Of a stretch of DNA of 64,000 nt, positions 24,973 to 33,924 are shown piece by piece (position 1 is the first letter of the stretch; each line of letters opens with the position of its first letter). This stretch comes from Ornithinimicrobium ciconiae (lineage in GTDB: Bacteria > Actinomycetota > Actinomycetes > Actinomycetales > Dermatophilaceae): contig NZ_CP041616.1 of NCBI RefSeq assembly GCF_007197575.1, positions 992,001-1,056,000 of the forward strand. The letters are read 5' to 3'. A program made the translations under genes and the position numbers. The notes beneath the pieces were generated by a model. It was not told where the DNA came from. It saw only the letters and a list, made by a program, of their open reading frames with translations, and made no database searches.

Positions 24973-26307
24973 TCACGACCCTAGGCCGAGGGCGTGGCGC
25001 ATCGCAGCCAGTTTCACCTCGGTCTCGGCCAGCTCGGCCTGAGGGTCCGAGGCGGCGACGATGCCGCCGCCCGCGAACAGCCGCATGGCGTGACTCTGTG
25101 CCGTCAGCTGGCCGCAGCGCAGTGCGATCCCCCAGTCGCCGTCCCCGGAGGCACCCATCCACCCGACCGGCCCGGCATACCGACCCCGATCCATCCTCTC
25201 GAGCTCGGAGATGAGACGGGCAGCCACCTCGGACGGTGTCCCGCACACCGCGGCTGAGGGATGCAGGGCCGCCGCGAGATCCAGGGAGGTGGCGTCGTCC
25301 CCCGCCTCGCCGCTGAGGTCGGTGGCCAGGTGATAGACGTCCGGGAGCTCCAGCACGAACGGCTCCTCCGGCACGTCCAGGCTGGCGCAGTGCGGCGTGA
25401 GCGCCTCCGCGACGGAGCGGACGGCGAAGGCGTGCTCCTCCAGGTCCTTGGCGCTGGACACCAGGTGCAGGCGTGGGTCGCTGGTGTGCGGCTCCTCCAG
25501 CTCAGGGTGCGGCTCGGTGACGGACGGCGCCGGGCTCTGGTCCCGCCGGACGGTCCCGGCGAGCACGCGCGAGCGCACCCTGCCGTGCTGCAGACGCACC
25601 AGCATCTCCGGCGTCGCGCCGACGAGACCGTCGACGGCAAAGGTCCAGGTCGCGGCATACCTCTGGGCGAGTCGGCGCAGCAGCGTGACCGTGTCGATGG
25701 GCCTGTCGGACACTGCCAGCACGTCACGGGCCAGCACGACCTTATCGACCTCGCCCGCCTCGATCCGCTCGATCGCGGTGGCTATCACCGACGGCCACTC
25801 CCGCGCGGGCACGGCGCCGTCCCGGAGGGTGAGACCTGGGGTGGGGCCGGCCGAGTGCTCCGGTGCCTGTGTCGCCTGTGGTGCCGACGGGACACTCTCG
25901 TCCTCGATCGCCTCGATGCTCGTCACCCAGGCGCGCCCGTCATGCTGCCCCGCCACGACGCGCGGCACCACCAGCCCCCCGCCGTCGGGTGACTCGGGGG
26001 CGAAGGCAAATGAGCCGAAGGCGACCAGTCCGGTGCCCGGCAGGTTGAGCTCGTCCTCGATCTCGGCACCGGCCACGACGTCCCGCCACCACTGCGCGGC
26101 GAGCGCGAACCGGTCCGGTCCCGCTGTCGAAGTGCCGGCCTGGGCGCTGGAGGCCGCCCGGCCCCACCCCACCAGCCCGCTGCCCTCCCGCACCCAGCTG
26201 AGAACTGACCGCGGGTCCACGTCCGAGGGGATGAGGTCGAACAGGTCGGGCTGCGGCGGCGTCTCGAGGGTGCGCGCACGCAGGCGGGGCAGGACGGGGA
26301 CGGTCAC
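24973..26307 (-). CDS. menF: Isochorismate synthase
   Basis: Converts chorismate to isochorismate, the entry to menaquinone synthesis. 444 residues. The chorismate-utilising domain occupies about residues 160-440, with [13 protein letters not shown], the conserved SPEMLVRL-like stretch [22 protein letters not shown], the segment [30 protein letters not shown] and [22 protein letters not shown], which carry the Mg2+-binding Glu residues. A siderophore-type isochorismate synthase is possible, but the presence of menD and menG nearby favours menaquinone. GTG start. Divergent from menG with a 43-base gap, so a common control region is likely. Confidence 0.93.
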   Translation of the reverse strand: MTVPVLPRLRARTLETPPQPDLFDLIPSDVDPRSVLSWVREGSGLVGWGRAASSAQAGTSTAGPDRFALAAQWWRDVVAGAEIEDELNLPGTGLVAFGSFAFAPESPDGGGLVVPRVVAGQHDGRAWVTSIEAIEDESVPSAPQATQAPEHSAGPTPGLTLRDGAVPAREWPSVIATAIERIEAGEVDKVVLARDVLAVSDRPIDTVTLLRRLAQRYAATWTFAVDGLVGATPEMLVRLQHGRVRSRVLAGTVRRDQSPAPSVTEPHPELEEPHTSDPRLHLVSSAKDLEEHAFAVRSVAEALTPHCASLDVPEEPFVLELPDVYHLATDLSGEAGDDATSLDLAAALHPSAAVCGTPSEVAARLISELERMDRGRYAGPVGWMGASGDGDWGIALRCGQLTAQSHAMRLFAGGGIVAASDPQAELAETEVKLAAMRHALGLGS

Positions 26308-26350
26308 GGCAGGTCAGCCTATGCCGTGTCGGAATGGGAGGATGACTCGC

Positions 26351-27040
26351 ATGAGTCGCGCGAGTCTGGACAAGGCGCCCCACGAGGTCGCTGAAATGTT
26401 TGACGGGGTGGCCGGTCGCTATGACCTGACCAACGACGTGTTGTCGCTGGGTCAGGACCGGCTCTGGCGCCGGGCCGTGGTCCGGGCGGTCGACGCCCGC
26501 CCGGGGGAGCGCATCCTGGATATCGCCGCCGGCACCGGCACCAGCAGTGAGCCGTTCGCCGACGCAGATATCGACGTGGTGCCGGCCGACTTCTCGCTCG
26601 GCATGCTGCGCCAGGGCAACCGGCGCCGGCCCGACCTGGCCTTCACGGCCGCCGACGCCCTGGCTCTGCCGTTCGCCGACGGGGCCTTCGACGTGGTGAC
26701 CATGAGCTTCGGTCTGCGCAATGTCGCCGACACCGGAGCGGCACTCGAGGAGTTCCACCGGGTCACCAAGCCCGGCGGTCGCCTGATGATCTGCGAGTTC
26801 AGCACCCCGACCTTCGGTCCGTTCCGCACCGTCTACCAGGAGTATCTGATGCGGGCCCTCCCGCCGGTGGCGCGCCGGGTGAGCAGCAACCCCGACTCCT
26901 ACGTCTACCTCGCCGAGTCGATCCAGGCCTGGCCCGACCAGGCCGGACTGGCCCGGCTGATCCGTGCCGCCGGCTGGAGCGGCGTGCGGTGGCGCAACCT
27001 CAGCGGCGGCATCGTCGCGCTGCACCACGCGGTGCGTTAG
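26351..27040 (+). CDS. menG: Demethylmenaquinone methyltransferase
   Basis: SAM-dependent C-methyltransferase (UbiE/MenG) for the last step of menaquinone synthesis, 229 residues. It begins [29 protein letters not shown], cited here as [19 protein letters not shown], the family start. SAM motif I is [12 protein letters not shown]. The UbiE signatures are [12 protein letters not shown] and the [17 protein letters not shown] stretch. The C-terminus has [18 protein letters not shown] at 26351 is preceded by GGGAGGATGACTCGC; an ATG nine bases upstream is too close to the ribosome site. Confidence 0.96.
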   Translation: MSRASLDKAPHEVAEMFDGVAGRYDLTNDVLSLGQDRLWRRAVVRAVDARPGERILDIAAGTGTSSEPFADADIDVVPADFSLGMLRQGNRRRPDLAFTAADALALPFADGAFDVVTMSFGLRNVADTGAALEEFHRVTKPGGRLMICEFSTPTFGPFRTVYQEYLMRALPPVARRVSSNPDSYVYLAESIQAWPDQAGLARLIRAAGWSGVRWRNLSGGIVALHHAVR

Positions 27041-27071
27041 GGCCGGAGAACGCGCGCGGAGACCGGCAGCC

Positions 27072-28937
27072 ATGGCCATCGAGATCACCGAGCTCGTGGA
27101 GTTCCTCACCGAGCACGCACCGTTCCGGGATCTGCCACGATCTGCGCTCAATGCCCTGGTCCACCGCAGCCAGCTGCGCTACGTCCGTCGTGGCACCCGT
27201 CTGCTGTCGGTGGGGGAGTCCAACGACGTGATGTATGTCGTGCGCTCCGGTGCCGTCGACATCACCGACATCGAGGGGGGCCTGGTCGAGCGCAGCGACC
27301 CCGGAACCTCGTTCGGCATGTCCACCCTCGTCGAGCGGGCTCCCTCGCGCTACGACTTCACGGTCAGCGAGGACAGTCTGCTCCTGGTGGTCACCGAGGC
27401 CGCCTTCCGGGAGACCTGCGCCAGGGATCCTCATTTCGAGCTGTTCTACACCTCGGCCCATGCCGCCCGACTGCGCCGGGCGGTGGCCAGCCTGCACGTG
27501 GCCGAACGCGGCGGCGCCGTGCTGCGGACCTCACTCGCCGACCTGGTCCGCCGCCCACCGGTCGCGGCCTCGCCGGAGACCACCATCCGCGAGGCAGCCG
27601 AACTGATGGCCGCCGAGCGTGTTTCGTCGGTGCTGGTCCTGCAGGACTCCCGGTTGGTGGGCATCGTGACCGACCGGGACCTGCGCACCCGGGTGGTGGC
27701 AGCCGGCCGCGACCCACAGGAGCCGCTGTCCTCGGTGATGACACCGGGCCCGGCGACCGGGCGCAGCGACGCCCTCGCCTTTGAGGCACTGATGAAGATG
27801 GTCGACCGCAACATCCACCACCTGCCGGTGCTGGACACGGCCGGAGCGGTCATCGGCCTGGTCAGCGTCACCGACCTAATGCGACTGGAGCACTCCAACC
27901 CGATCTATCTCGTCGCCGACATCGCTGCGGCTGCCGACGCCGCCAGTCTGGCCACCCTCGCCCAACGCATCCCGCTCATCGTGCAGCAGCTGGTGGCCGA
28001 GGATGCGACAGCACAGGACATCGGCCGGGCGGTGACCGCGATCGGGGATGCCATCGAGCGGCGGCTGCTGACCCTCGCCGAGGCCGGCCTCGGGCCTCCT
28101 CCGGTGCCCTACGCCTGGGTGGTCCTCGGCTCGCAGGCCAGGCACGAGCAGGGACTGGCCAGCGACCAGGACAACGCGATCATCATCAGCGACACGATGA
28201 CTCCCGACCAGGACTCCTACTTCGCCGCGCTCGCCGCGCAGGTGTCCGACGGGCTGGCCGCGTGCGGCTACCCGCCGTGTCCCGGTGAGGTGATGGCGAC
28301 CAACCCGAGGTGGCGCCTCCCGGCAGCGCGGTGGCGACAGCACTTCGAGGGCTGGCTGACCACACCCGAGCCGCAGGCCGTGCTCAACGGCTCGATCTTC
28401 TTCGACATGAGGGCGCTGCACGGTGACACGGCCCTGGTGGAGGAGCTGCGGGCCGACATCCTGTCCCGCACCCGGCGCTCCCACCTCTTCCTGGCCTACC
28501 TGGCTCAGCACGCCGTCGCTCGACGCCCCCCGCTGGGGTTCTTCCGCGGCCTGGTGCTGGAGAAGGAGGGCGCGCACCGGGACCGGCTGGACCTCAAGGG
28601 CGGTGGGGTCGCCGCCGTGGTCGAGCTGGCCCGGGTGCACGCCCTGTCCCACGGGCTGGTGGAGGTCAACACCCAGGCCCGGCTCACCGCGGCGGCCCGG
28701 ACCCACTCGATCTCCCCCCAGCTGGCCGCGGAGGTCGCCGACGCGCTGGAGTTCATCGCCTACCTCCGGTTCCGGCACCAGGGCCGCGCCGTGCGGGCCG
28801 GGCGCCCCCCTGACAACTACGTCGATCCGGCGACGTTGACCGACTTCGAGCAGCGGCACCTTCGGGACGCCTTCCGCATCGTCCGGTCCGCTCAGCTGGC
28901 TCTCTCGCAGCGGTTCCCGCTGGAGAGCCTGTCGTGA
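27072..28937 (+). CDS. cNMP-binding / CBS / DUF294 nucleotidyltransferase-like signalling protein
   Basis: Cytoplasmic protein of 621 residues. Order: cyclic-nucleotide-binding-like domain (about 12-125, FRDLPRSALNALV to SRYDFTVSEDSLLLVV), paired CBS domains (about 160-280, TIREAAELMAAERVSSVLV and NIHHLPVLDTAGAVIGLVS), DUF294 nucleotidyltransferase-like domain with GSQARHEQGLASDQDNAI (about 355-372, the GSxARxE and SDxD catalytic-type pattern), and a C-terminal DUF294-associated domain. It overlaps the next gene, a DnaQ-type exonuclease, by four bases; this pairing is seen in many bacteria. The nucleotidyl acceptor and the ligand are unknown. Confidence 0.92.
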   Translation: MAIEITELVEFLTEHAPFRDLPRSALNALVHRSQLRYVRRGTRLLSVGESNDVMYVVRSGAVDITDIEGGLVERSDPGTSFGMSTLVERAPSRYDFTVSEDSLLLVVTEAAFRETCARDPHFELFYTSAHAARLRRAVASLHVAERGGAVLRTSLADLVRRPPVAASPETTIREAAELMAAERVSSVLVLQDSRLVGIVTDRDLRTRVVAAGRDPQEPLSSVMTPGPATGRSDALAFEALMKMVDRNIHHLPVLDTAGAVIGLVSVTDLMRLEHSNPIYLVADIAAAADAASLATLAQRIPLIVQQLVAEDATAQDIGRAVTAIGDAIERRLLTLAEAGLGPPPVPYAWVVLGSQARHEQGLASDQDNAIIISDTMTPDQDSYFAALAAQVSDGLAACGYPPCPGEVMATNPRWRLPAARWRQHFEGWLTTPEPQAVLNGSIFFDMRALHGDTALVEELRADILSRTRRSHLFLAYLAQHAVARRPPLGFFRGLVLEKEGAHRDRLDLKGGGVAAVVELARVHALSHGLVEVNTQARLTAAARTHSISPQLAAEVADALEFIAYLRFRHQGRAVRAGRPPDNYVDPATLTDFEQRHLRDAFRIVRSAQLALSQRFPLESLS

Positions 28938-29548
28938 GGTGGCGCCGTCGCCGGGCCGGAAGCGATCGGCCTGTGCAGGAACTCCGTCTGCTGGCCGTCG
29001 ACCTGGAGACCACCGGGCTGGACCCCCAGGTGCATGAGGTGCTCAGCCTCGGACTGGTTCCCGTGGACGGGCTGACTATCGATCTGTCCGGAGCCAGGCA
29101 GTATGCCGTGCGACCGACGGGTGCCGCGGGGGTCGGGCACAGTGCCACGGTGCACGGCATCACCGACGACGAGGCCGCCGCGGCGGTGCCGCTCAGCGAG
29201 GTGCTACCCGAGGTGGTCGCGGCGCTCGAGGGCCGGGTCCTGCTGGCCCACTTCGCCACGCTGGAGACCGGCTTTCTCACCGCGGCCTGCCGGCGCGCCG
29301 GGCTCGCGGTGCCAGATCTGGTCGCGGTGGACACCCTGGAGCTGCAGCGCAGGATCCTGCGGCGCTCCCGTCTCCACCACCACTCCAGCCGCGGTGAACT
29401 CACGCTGTCCGCCTCCCGGCACCATCACGGTCTGCCGCGCTACCGGTCCCACGATGCGCTGACCGACGCCCTGGCGTGCGCGGAGCTCTACCTCGCTCAG
29501 GTCGCCGCCCTGGGCGAGAACCTCACCGTGCGCCAGCTCCTGCGCTGA
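28934..29548 (+). CDS. DnaQ-like 3'-5' exonuclease, DUF294-associated
   Basis: DEDD-superfamily exonuclease of 204 residues. Exo I is DLETTGL with Asp23 and Glu25. Exo III is YRSHDALTDALA with His and the terminal Asp. Exo II is LAHFATLETGFL, with Glu where DnaQ proteins normally have Asp. A poly-His stretch (HHHSS) lies between Exo II and III. It starts with GTGA overlapping the stop of the cNMP/CBS/DUF294 gene, so the two are co-translated and probably work together. The N-terminus is Arg-rich. Target nucleic acid or nucleotide unknown. Confidence 0.88.
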   Translation: MRWRRRRAGSDRPVQELRLLAVDLETTGLDPQVHEVLSLGLVPVDGLTIDLSGARQYAVRPTGAAGVGHSATVHGITDDEAAAAVPLSEVLPEVVAALEGRVLLAHFATLETGFLTAACRRAGLAVPDLVAVDTLELQRRILRRSRLHHHSSRGELTLSASRHHHGLPRYRSHDALTDALACAELYLAQVAALGENLTVRQLLR

Positions 29549-29599
29549 CCCCAGACCAGCCCCCCACCGTCGACCGAGCGCATCGTCTGGCGCCTCCAG

Positions 29600-29614
29600 G
29601 GGCGCCGAGCGCCC
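29600..29614. terminator. Short GC hairpin after the exonuclease gene
   Basis: GGGCGC, loop CGA, GCGCCC, 52 bases after the stop. No T-run follows, so termination is uncertain. Confidence 0.3.
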
Positions 29615-29615
29615 G

Positions 29616-29643
29616 GCCAGGAGCGATCGGCCAGGAGCGATCG
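29616..29643. repeat. Perfect 14-bp tandem duplication
   Basis: Two exact copies of GCCAGGAGCGATCG, each ending in the palindrome CGATCG, in the gap between the exonuclease and the lipoprotein genes. Confidence 0.85.
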
Positions 29644-29753
29644 GCGGTCGAGGGAACCGCGGGGCGGTGCGGGCCGTCGCTATGGTGACGGCCACGACCG
29701 ATCGGCCGGAGCCCGGTCAGGGGACACACAGAGGAAGACAAAGGGGTCACACG

Positions 29754-30881
29754 ATGCGTAGGACGACACTGGCGGGTATCACAGCCCTCGCGCTCACCGC
29801 CACCGCGTGCGGCGGGGGCGGCGAGGACCGCCTGGGGACCGGGGACGACTACACGGTGCTGGGGGCGCTTGCCGAGCTTCCGGGGCCGACGACGCCGGGA
29901 CTGATGATCCAGACCGGTGACCTCACCGCTGCGACGGAGGCAGCGGGTCTGCAACGGCCCGACGCACCGGAGGCACACGCGATGACCGAGTGGATCGGCC
30001 CGCTGATCGGCGCGCCGGTGGCTGAGGGCTCTGACCCCTCGCCGATCTTCGTCCCGGTGGCGGAGGTCTTCAACGTGCAGCAACTCATCCGGCACGAGGA
30101 GTACGAGACTGCTCTGGGGTGGTCCCTGGTGGACGTGGACTCCTTCGCCGAGATGTCGCTGCCACCGGACCGCCTTGCCGTGATCGCCGGCGACTTCAGC
30201 GAGGACACCGTGTTGGCCGACCTCCCGGAGGTGGCCGAGGGTGTCGTGACCTATGGCGAGGGTGAGGACTTCTCGGTCGACCCGGGTGCTGGCTCAGCGA
30301 TCAACACCCTGGGCACCCCGGTCCGGCTGGCGCACCAGGACGGTCGGATAGCCGCGTCGACCTCCACACCGAGGGTCGAGGAGTGGCTGAGCGGGCCGGA
30401 GGAGACTCTTGCCGACGACACCGCACTGGCGGGCGTCGCCTCGGCACTGGATGAGCGTGACGCGCTCTCCGCACTCCTGCTCTCCGGAGGGGACTTCGCC
30501 GGGAGTGCGATCCTCGGCCAGCTCGGGGCGTCCGAGGCGCAGCAGGAGCAGCTGAAGTCCCACCTGGAGGCACTGCCCTCCACCGCCTTCGGCACCGTGG
30601 GGATCGGCTGGGGCGTCGCGGACGGTGCGGCCGACATCACGGTCGCCTACCACCTCGGGACGGAGAACGCCGCGGAGCAGGCGGTCCCAGAGTTTGAGTC
30701 CCTCTACCGGGACGGCGTCACGCTGACCTCGGGACAAGAGGTCAGCAAGGCGGTCGAGCTGGTCTCTGTCGAGGCTGACGGGGAGGTCCTGGTGGTGCAG
30801 GTCCGGCCCACCGAGACGAGCCACGTGCGGTGGTTGGTCGATCAGTTGCAGCGACGCGACGTGCCGTTCGCGCACAACTGA
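29754..30881 (+). CDS. Putative lipoprotein of unknown function
   Basis: Secreted lipoprotein of 375 residues. The signal peptide has a short Arg-bearing start (MRRTT), a hydrophobic core and a lipobox ending TATAC with Cys19, followed by GGGG. The mature part is acidic, with alternating predicted strands and helices (LMIQTGDLTAATEAAGL, VYTYGEGEDFSV-like turn, HQDGRIAASTSTPRVEEWL). No catalytic motif is seen and I do not recognise the family. The ATG at 29754 follows AAAGGGG; an earlier in-frame ATG would place 29 polar residues before the signal peptide. Alone in its transcript, converging on the membrane-protein gene. Confidence 0.8.
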   Translation: MRRTTLAGITALALTATACGGGGEDRLGTGDDYTVLGALAELPGPTTPGLMIQTGDLTAATEAAGLQRPDAPEAHAMTEWIGPLIGAPVAEGSDPSPIFVPVAEVFNVQQLIRHEEYETALGWSLVDVDSFAEMSLPPDRLAVIAGDFSEDTVLADLPEVAEGVVTYGEGEDFSVDPGAGSAINTLGTPVRLAHQDGRIAASTSTPRVEEWLSGPEETLADDTALAGVASALDERDALSALLLSGGDFAGSAILGQLGASEAQQEQLKSHLEALPSTAFGTVGIGWGVADGAADITVAYHLGTENAAEQAVPEFESLYRDGVTLTSGQEVSKAVELVSVEADGEVLVVQVRPTETSHVRWLVDQLQRRDVPFAHN

Positions 30882-30898
30882 GGACCGCGACACCCTCG

Positions 30899-30947
30899 TC
30901 CCCGCACGCGTGTGTCGCCCCGCATGCGTTGTCCCCGCACGCGCGGG
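30899..30947. repeat. Three imperfect CCCCGCAYGCG repeats with terminal hairpin
   Basis: CCCCGCACGCG, CCCCGCATGCG and CCCCGCACGCG recur at roughly 16-18 base intervals between two converging genes. The last can fold as CCCGC-ACGC-GCGGG (30934-30947), a possible bidirectional terminator. Confidence 0.5.
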
Positions 30948-30968
30948 TCGTTGTCGGACGGGGTCGCG

Positions 30969-31847
30969 TCACCGGTCGCCGTCGGGCACTGCGGAGGAGT
31001 AGACCCAGCTCACAGCCTCGTCGAGCTCATCATTGCGGAGCATGGTCCAGCGGCTCCAGGCGGACACGAGCCTGGGGGAGAGCAGCAGCACGGCACCAAC
31101 GGCGAGCAGGATCCCGGTGATCTGCCAGGTGGTGGCCTGCTGGTCAAGGAGTGCGATGGGGATCATGAACAGGCCCATCAGCGCGCAGAAGCCGCCGACC
31201 CCCATGCTGATCAGGCCCAGGCAGAACGAGCCGCCCATGGTGGCCGTCTGATCGACGCGTTTGTGCAGCCCTGGCAGGCCCCGCTCCAACTGACCGGGAC
31301 GGTGCACGGCCCACTCGAACAGCGCCGCCCGTGACGCCTTCTGCCCCTGGGCATAAAGCGCGGGCGCGACCACGAACATCAGCAACGCGCTCAGGACCAG
31401 GCACAGGGCGCTCGCCGCGAGGAGGACGTGCAACCCGGGCACCATCCCCACCGCGCCGGTGACCAGAAAGCCCCACCCGATCACGAAGCCCGCGATGCCG
31501 CACCAGGTGGACAGCGTCTGGGAGATCTGGCCAGCAGCCCGGCCGACCACCTGCGCCGACTCCAGCTCGTCCTCGGCTGCCGCCGGGAGGTTCGGTGCTG
31601 CGTCGGCCGTCTGCTCGCGGATGGCAGCCGCTTCCTGCAGCGCCGTGACCCGCCGCGCGGTGAAGTGCAGTGCAGCCTCCGCCCAGGAGGTGTCTGCCGG
31701 CAGCCCGCTGGAGCGCAGATAGGCCTCGACCTGGCTATCGGAGAGGTGCTCGAGCACCAGCACCGACTGCCGGTGCGGCGTCGTGGTGTCGGCGGGCTTG
31801 GGGGACCAGTCACCCCATTCGTTGGCCGGTGTCGTCTCGTTGCTCAT
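30969..31847 (-). CDS. Membrane protein of unknown function
   Basis: Protein of 293 residues. A soluble N-terminal part (about 1-100) holds a helical segment SVLVLEHLSDSQVEAYLRSSG and HFTARRVTALQEAAAI. Four membrane helices then lie in two pairs (about 113-135, 140-165, 205-230 and 235-258), followed by a short C-terminal tail. I do not recognise the family. ATG of MSNETTPANEWGD chosen because an upstream in-frame start gives non-conserved sequence. Divergent from the nuo operon across a 363-base gap. Confidence 0.75.
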   Translation of the reverse strand: MSNETTPANEWGDWSPKPADTTTPHRQSVLVLEHLSDSQVEAYLRSSGLPADTSWAEAALHFTARRVTALQEAAAIREQTADAAPNLPAAAEDELESAQVVGRAAGQISQTLSTWCGIAGFVIGWGFLVTGAVGMVPGLHVLLAASALCLVLSALLMFVVAPALYAQGQKASRAALFEWAVHRPGQLERGLPGLHKRVDQTATMGGSFCLGLISMGVGGFCALMGLFMIPIALLDQQATTWQITGILLAVGAVLLLSPRLVSAWSRWTMLRNDELDEAVSWVYSSAVPDGDR

Positions 31848-31953
31848 GGCGTGAGCCAGTCTGCAGACCCTCCCCGCCACGGCGAAAACGGGCACACGGA
31901 TGAGTGCTAATTCGGGCTCTGAGCACGACGATCAGGAGGTGAGGCATGCCTTA

Positions 31954-31983
31954 GTGACTGGGGTCAAAAGGCCGACCTAGACT
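31954..31983 (+). promoter_or_regulatory. Candidate promoter of the nuoA-N operon
   Basis: GTGACT (31954-31959), 18 bases, then TAGACT (31978-31983), a TANNNT -10. The start would be near 31990, giving a leader of about 220 bases and placing the Rex-like site immediately downstream of the start. Confidence 0.5.
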
Positions 31984-31993
31984 GACGCGGAAT

Positions 31994-32011
31994 TCGTGAA
32001 ACTCTTCACAA
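31994..32011. promoter_or_regulatory. Rex-like redox operator
   Basis: TCGTGAA-ACTC-TTCACAA differs at one base from the Rex operator TTGTGAA-N4-TTCACAA. Rex senses the NADH/NAD+ ratio and represses respiratory genes; nuo is a known or proposed target in Streptomyces. Position just after the predicted start fits repression. No rex gene is in the window. Confidence 0.6.
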
Positions 32012-32210
32012 GCGAGGCAGCCCAGGTGTCCCTATCCATCCCGTGCGGTTCCCGGACCGCAGCGGACGAGACGGCTGACGTCACCCATGGTCGGTGTCGT
32101 CCCGGTGATTCGACCCCTCCCGGCACTCGCGGAGATCGGACCTGCTGCATGATTGCTCCCCGGACCCCTAGGATTGAGGCGCCGACTGCCCGGTGCCGAA
32201 AGGAGCGTGG

Positions 32211-32579
32211 ATGATGGACTATCACCCGTATCTCCCACTGTTGTTCTTCTTTGCCCTGGGGCTGCTGTTCGCCGGTGGGTCGATGGGGGCCGGCGCCGTC
32301 GTCGGGCGCAAGACCTACAACCGTGCCAAGGCCGAGGCCTATGAGTGCGGCATCCAGCCCACCCCCCACGCCCGCCAGGGGGAGCGCGTGCCAATCAAGT
32401 TCTATCTGACGGCCATGCTGTTCATCATCTTCGACGTCGAGGTGCTCTTCCTCTACCCCTTCGCCGTCGCCTTCGACCAGGTCGGGCTGTTCTCGGTCCT
32501 GGCGATGATGCTCTTCCTCGTGGTGGTCTCCGTGCCCTTCGTCTATGAGTGGAGCCGGGGTGGGCTCGAGTGGGACTGA
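32211..32579 (+). CDS. nuoA: NADH-quinone oxidoreductase subunit A
   Basis: Small membrane subunit of complex I, 122 residues, three helices (about 5-28, 60-85, 90-112). The family loop KAEAYECGIQPT (with the quinone-site Cys) and the conserved KFYLTAMLFIIFDVEVLFLYP stretch are clear; the latter is quoted as FIIFDVEVLFLYP. First gene of the 14-gene operon. Two adjacent ATGs (32211, 32214) follow AAAGGAG; the first is used. Eighty-six bases separate it from nuoB, the largest gap in the operon. Confidence 0.97.
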   Translation: MMDYHPYLPLLFFFALGLLFAGGSMGAGAVVGRKTYNRAKAEAYECGIQPTPHARQGERVPIKFYLTAMLFIIFDVEVLFLYPFAVAFDQVGLFSVLAMMLFLVVVSVPFVYEWSRGGLEWD

Positions 32580-32665
32580 GCCCCGATCCGAGTCTGCCGT
32601 GCGCCCCGTCGCGCGGAACCGCCGAGTGTTGTGCCGCAAGTCGTTGTGAAGGGATGGTGTGAGAC

Positions 32666-33220
32666 GTGGGTCTTGAGGACAAGCTTCCGTCGGGCTTCCT
32701 GCTGACCACGGTCGAGGGCCTGGTCGGACAGATGCAGGCCCGGTCGGTGTGGCCGGCCACCTTCGGCCTGGCCTGTTGCGCCATCGAGATGATGGCCGTC
32801 GGCACCCCGGACTACGACATCGCCCGGTTCGGCATGGAGCGGTTCGCCGCCACGCCGCGTCAGGCCGACCTGATGATCGTGGCCGGACGGGTCAGCCAGA
32901 AGATGGCTCCCGTCGTGCGGCAGGTCTACGACCAGATGCCCAACCCCAAGTGGGTGCTCTCCATGGGCGTGTGCGCCAGCTCTGGCGGCATGTTCAACAA
33001 CTACGCGATCGTGCAGGGCGTGGACCACATCGTGCCGGTCGACATCTATCTGCCGGGCTGCCCGCCGCGCCCGCAGATGCTGCTCAACGCGCTGCTCTCC
33101 CTGCACGACTCGATCCGCGACACCAAGTTCGGCGTCGACCGGGTCGAGGCTGCCCGCAAGGCCGAGGCAGCGGCGCTGGCGGCAACGCCGACGCACGAGA
33201 TGAAGGGGCTGTTGGCGTGA
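32666..33220 (+). CDS. nuoB: NADH-quinone oxidoreductase subunit B
   Basis: Peripheral-arm subunit carrying [4Fe-4S] cluster N2 next to the quinone site, 184 residues. Ligands are the tandem Cys37-Cys38 in GLACCAIE, Cys103 in GVCASSGG and Cys132 in PGCPPRP. GTG start at 32666 after GAAGGGATGG. The C-terminal 30 residues are Ala-rich. GTGA overlap with nuoC. Confidence 0.97.
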   Translation: MGLEDKLPSGFLLTTVEGLVGQMQARSVWPATFGLACCAIEMMAVGTPDYDIARFGMERFAATPRQADLMIVAGRVSQKMAPVVRQVYDQMPNPKWVLSMGVCASSGGMFNNYAIVQGVDHIVPVDIYLPGCPPRPQMLLNALLSLHDSIRDTKFGVDRVEAARKAEAAALAATPTHEMKGLLA

Positions 33221-33924
33221 CGGACAATCCCAACCTGCCGGTCGGGTCGAGCGACGACGGCGTTCCGGGCGAGCCGGTGGTGGTGGCCCGCAGGACGGGC
33301 ATGTTCGGCCCCAGTGAGGGCGGTGACACGTCCGGCTACGGCGGACTGCAGCGCGACATCCTCTTCCCCGGTGAGTCCGCGCGGCCCTACGGCGGCTACT
33401 TCGACGAGATCGCCGACGCCCTCGAGGAGGCGACCGGCACGGCATACACCGACGGCGTGCGGGTCGTGATCGACCGCGGCGAGATGACGCTGCACGTCGC
33501 CCGCGAGCACCTGGTCACGATCACCCGTGCACTGCGGGACGAGCCGGCGCTGCGCTTCGAGCTCTGCCTCGGCGTCAACGGTGTCCACTACCCGCAGTTC
33601 GCCGGTGCGGAGCTGCACGCGGTCAACAACTTCATGTCGATCACGCACAGCGGCCGGCGGGTCCGGGTCGAGGTGTCCTGCCCCGACAGCGACCCGCACC
33701 TGCCCTCGATCGTGGAGATCTACCCGGCCAACGACTGGCACGAGCGCGAGACCTGGGACATGTTCGGGATCATCTTTGACGGCCACCCGGCCCTGACCAG
33801 GATCCTGATGCCGGACGACTGGCCCGGCCACCCGCAGCGCAAGGACTACCCGCTGGGCGGCATCCCGGTGGAATACAAGGGCGCCACCATCCCGGCGCCG
33901 GACACGCGCAGGAGCTACAGCTGA
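33217..33924 (+). CDS. nuoC: NADH-quinone oxidoreductase subunit C
   Basis: Peripheral-arm 30-kDa-type subunit, 235 residues. An N-terminal extension of about 55 residues precedes the conserved domain ([14 protein letters not shown]). The family signature [20 protein letters not shown] and the [21 protein letters not shown] ending (quoted as [16 protein letters not shown]) are intact. GTG start overlapping nuoB by four bases. Confidence 0.97.
   Translation: MTDNPNLPVGSSDDGVPGEPVVVARRTGMFGPSEGGDTSGYGGLQRDILFPGESARPYGGYFDEIADALEEATGTAYTDGVRVVIDRGEMTLHVAREHLVTITRALRDEPALRFELCLGVNGVHYPQFAGAELHAVNNFMSITHSGRRVRVEVSCPDSDPHLPSIVEIYPANDWHERETWDMFGIIFDGHPALTRILMPDDWPGHPQRKDYPLGGIPVEYKGATIPAPDTRRSYS

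Larger units (their letters stand above)
31848..32210. other. Regulatory intergenic region upstream of nuoA
   Basis: Holds a nuo promoter and Rex-like operator (listed separately), then about 200 bases of leader. The leader can form TGCGGT-TCCCGG-ACCGCA (32044-32061). Further upstream AGGAGGTGA (31934-31942) is followed by ATG CCT TAG, a two-codon frame with a perfect ribosome site. No larger coding frame is convincing. Confidence 0.5.

Noticed and set aside
31902..31910. CIRCE (HrcA) half-site GAGTGCTAA
   Set aside because: No TTAGCACTC partner at nine bases; a half-site alone is not an operator.
32074..32081. TGACGTCA palindrome in the nuo leader
   Set aside because: An eight-base palindrome on its own, downstream of the predicted start, has no recognised bacterial regulator here.
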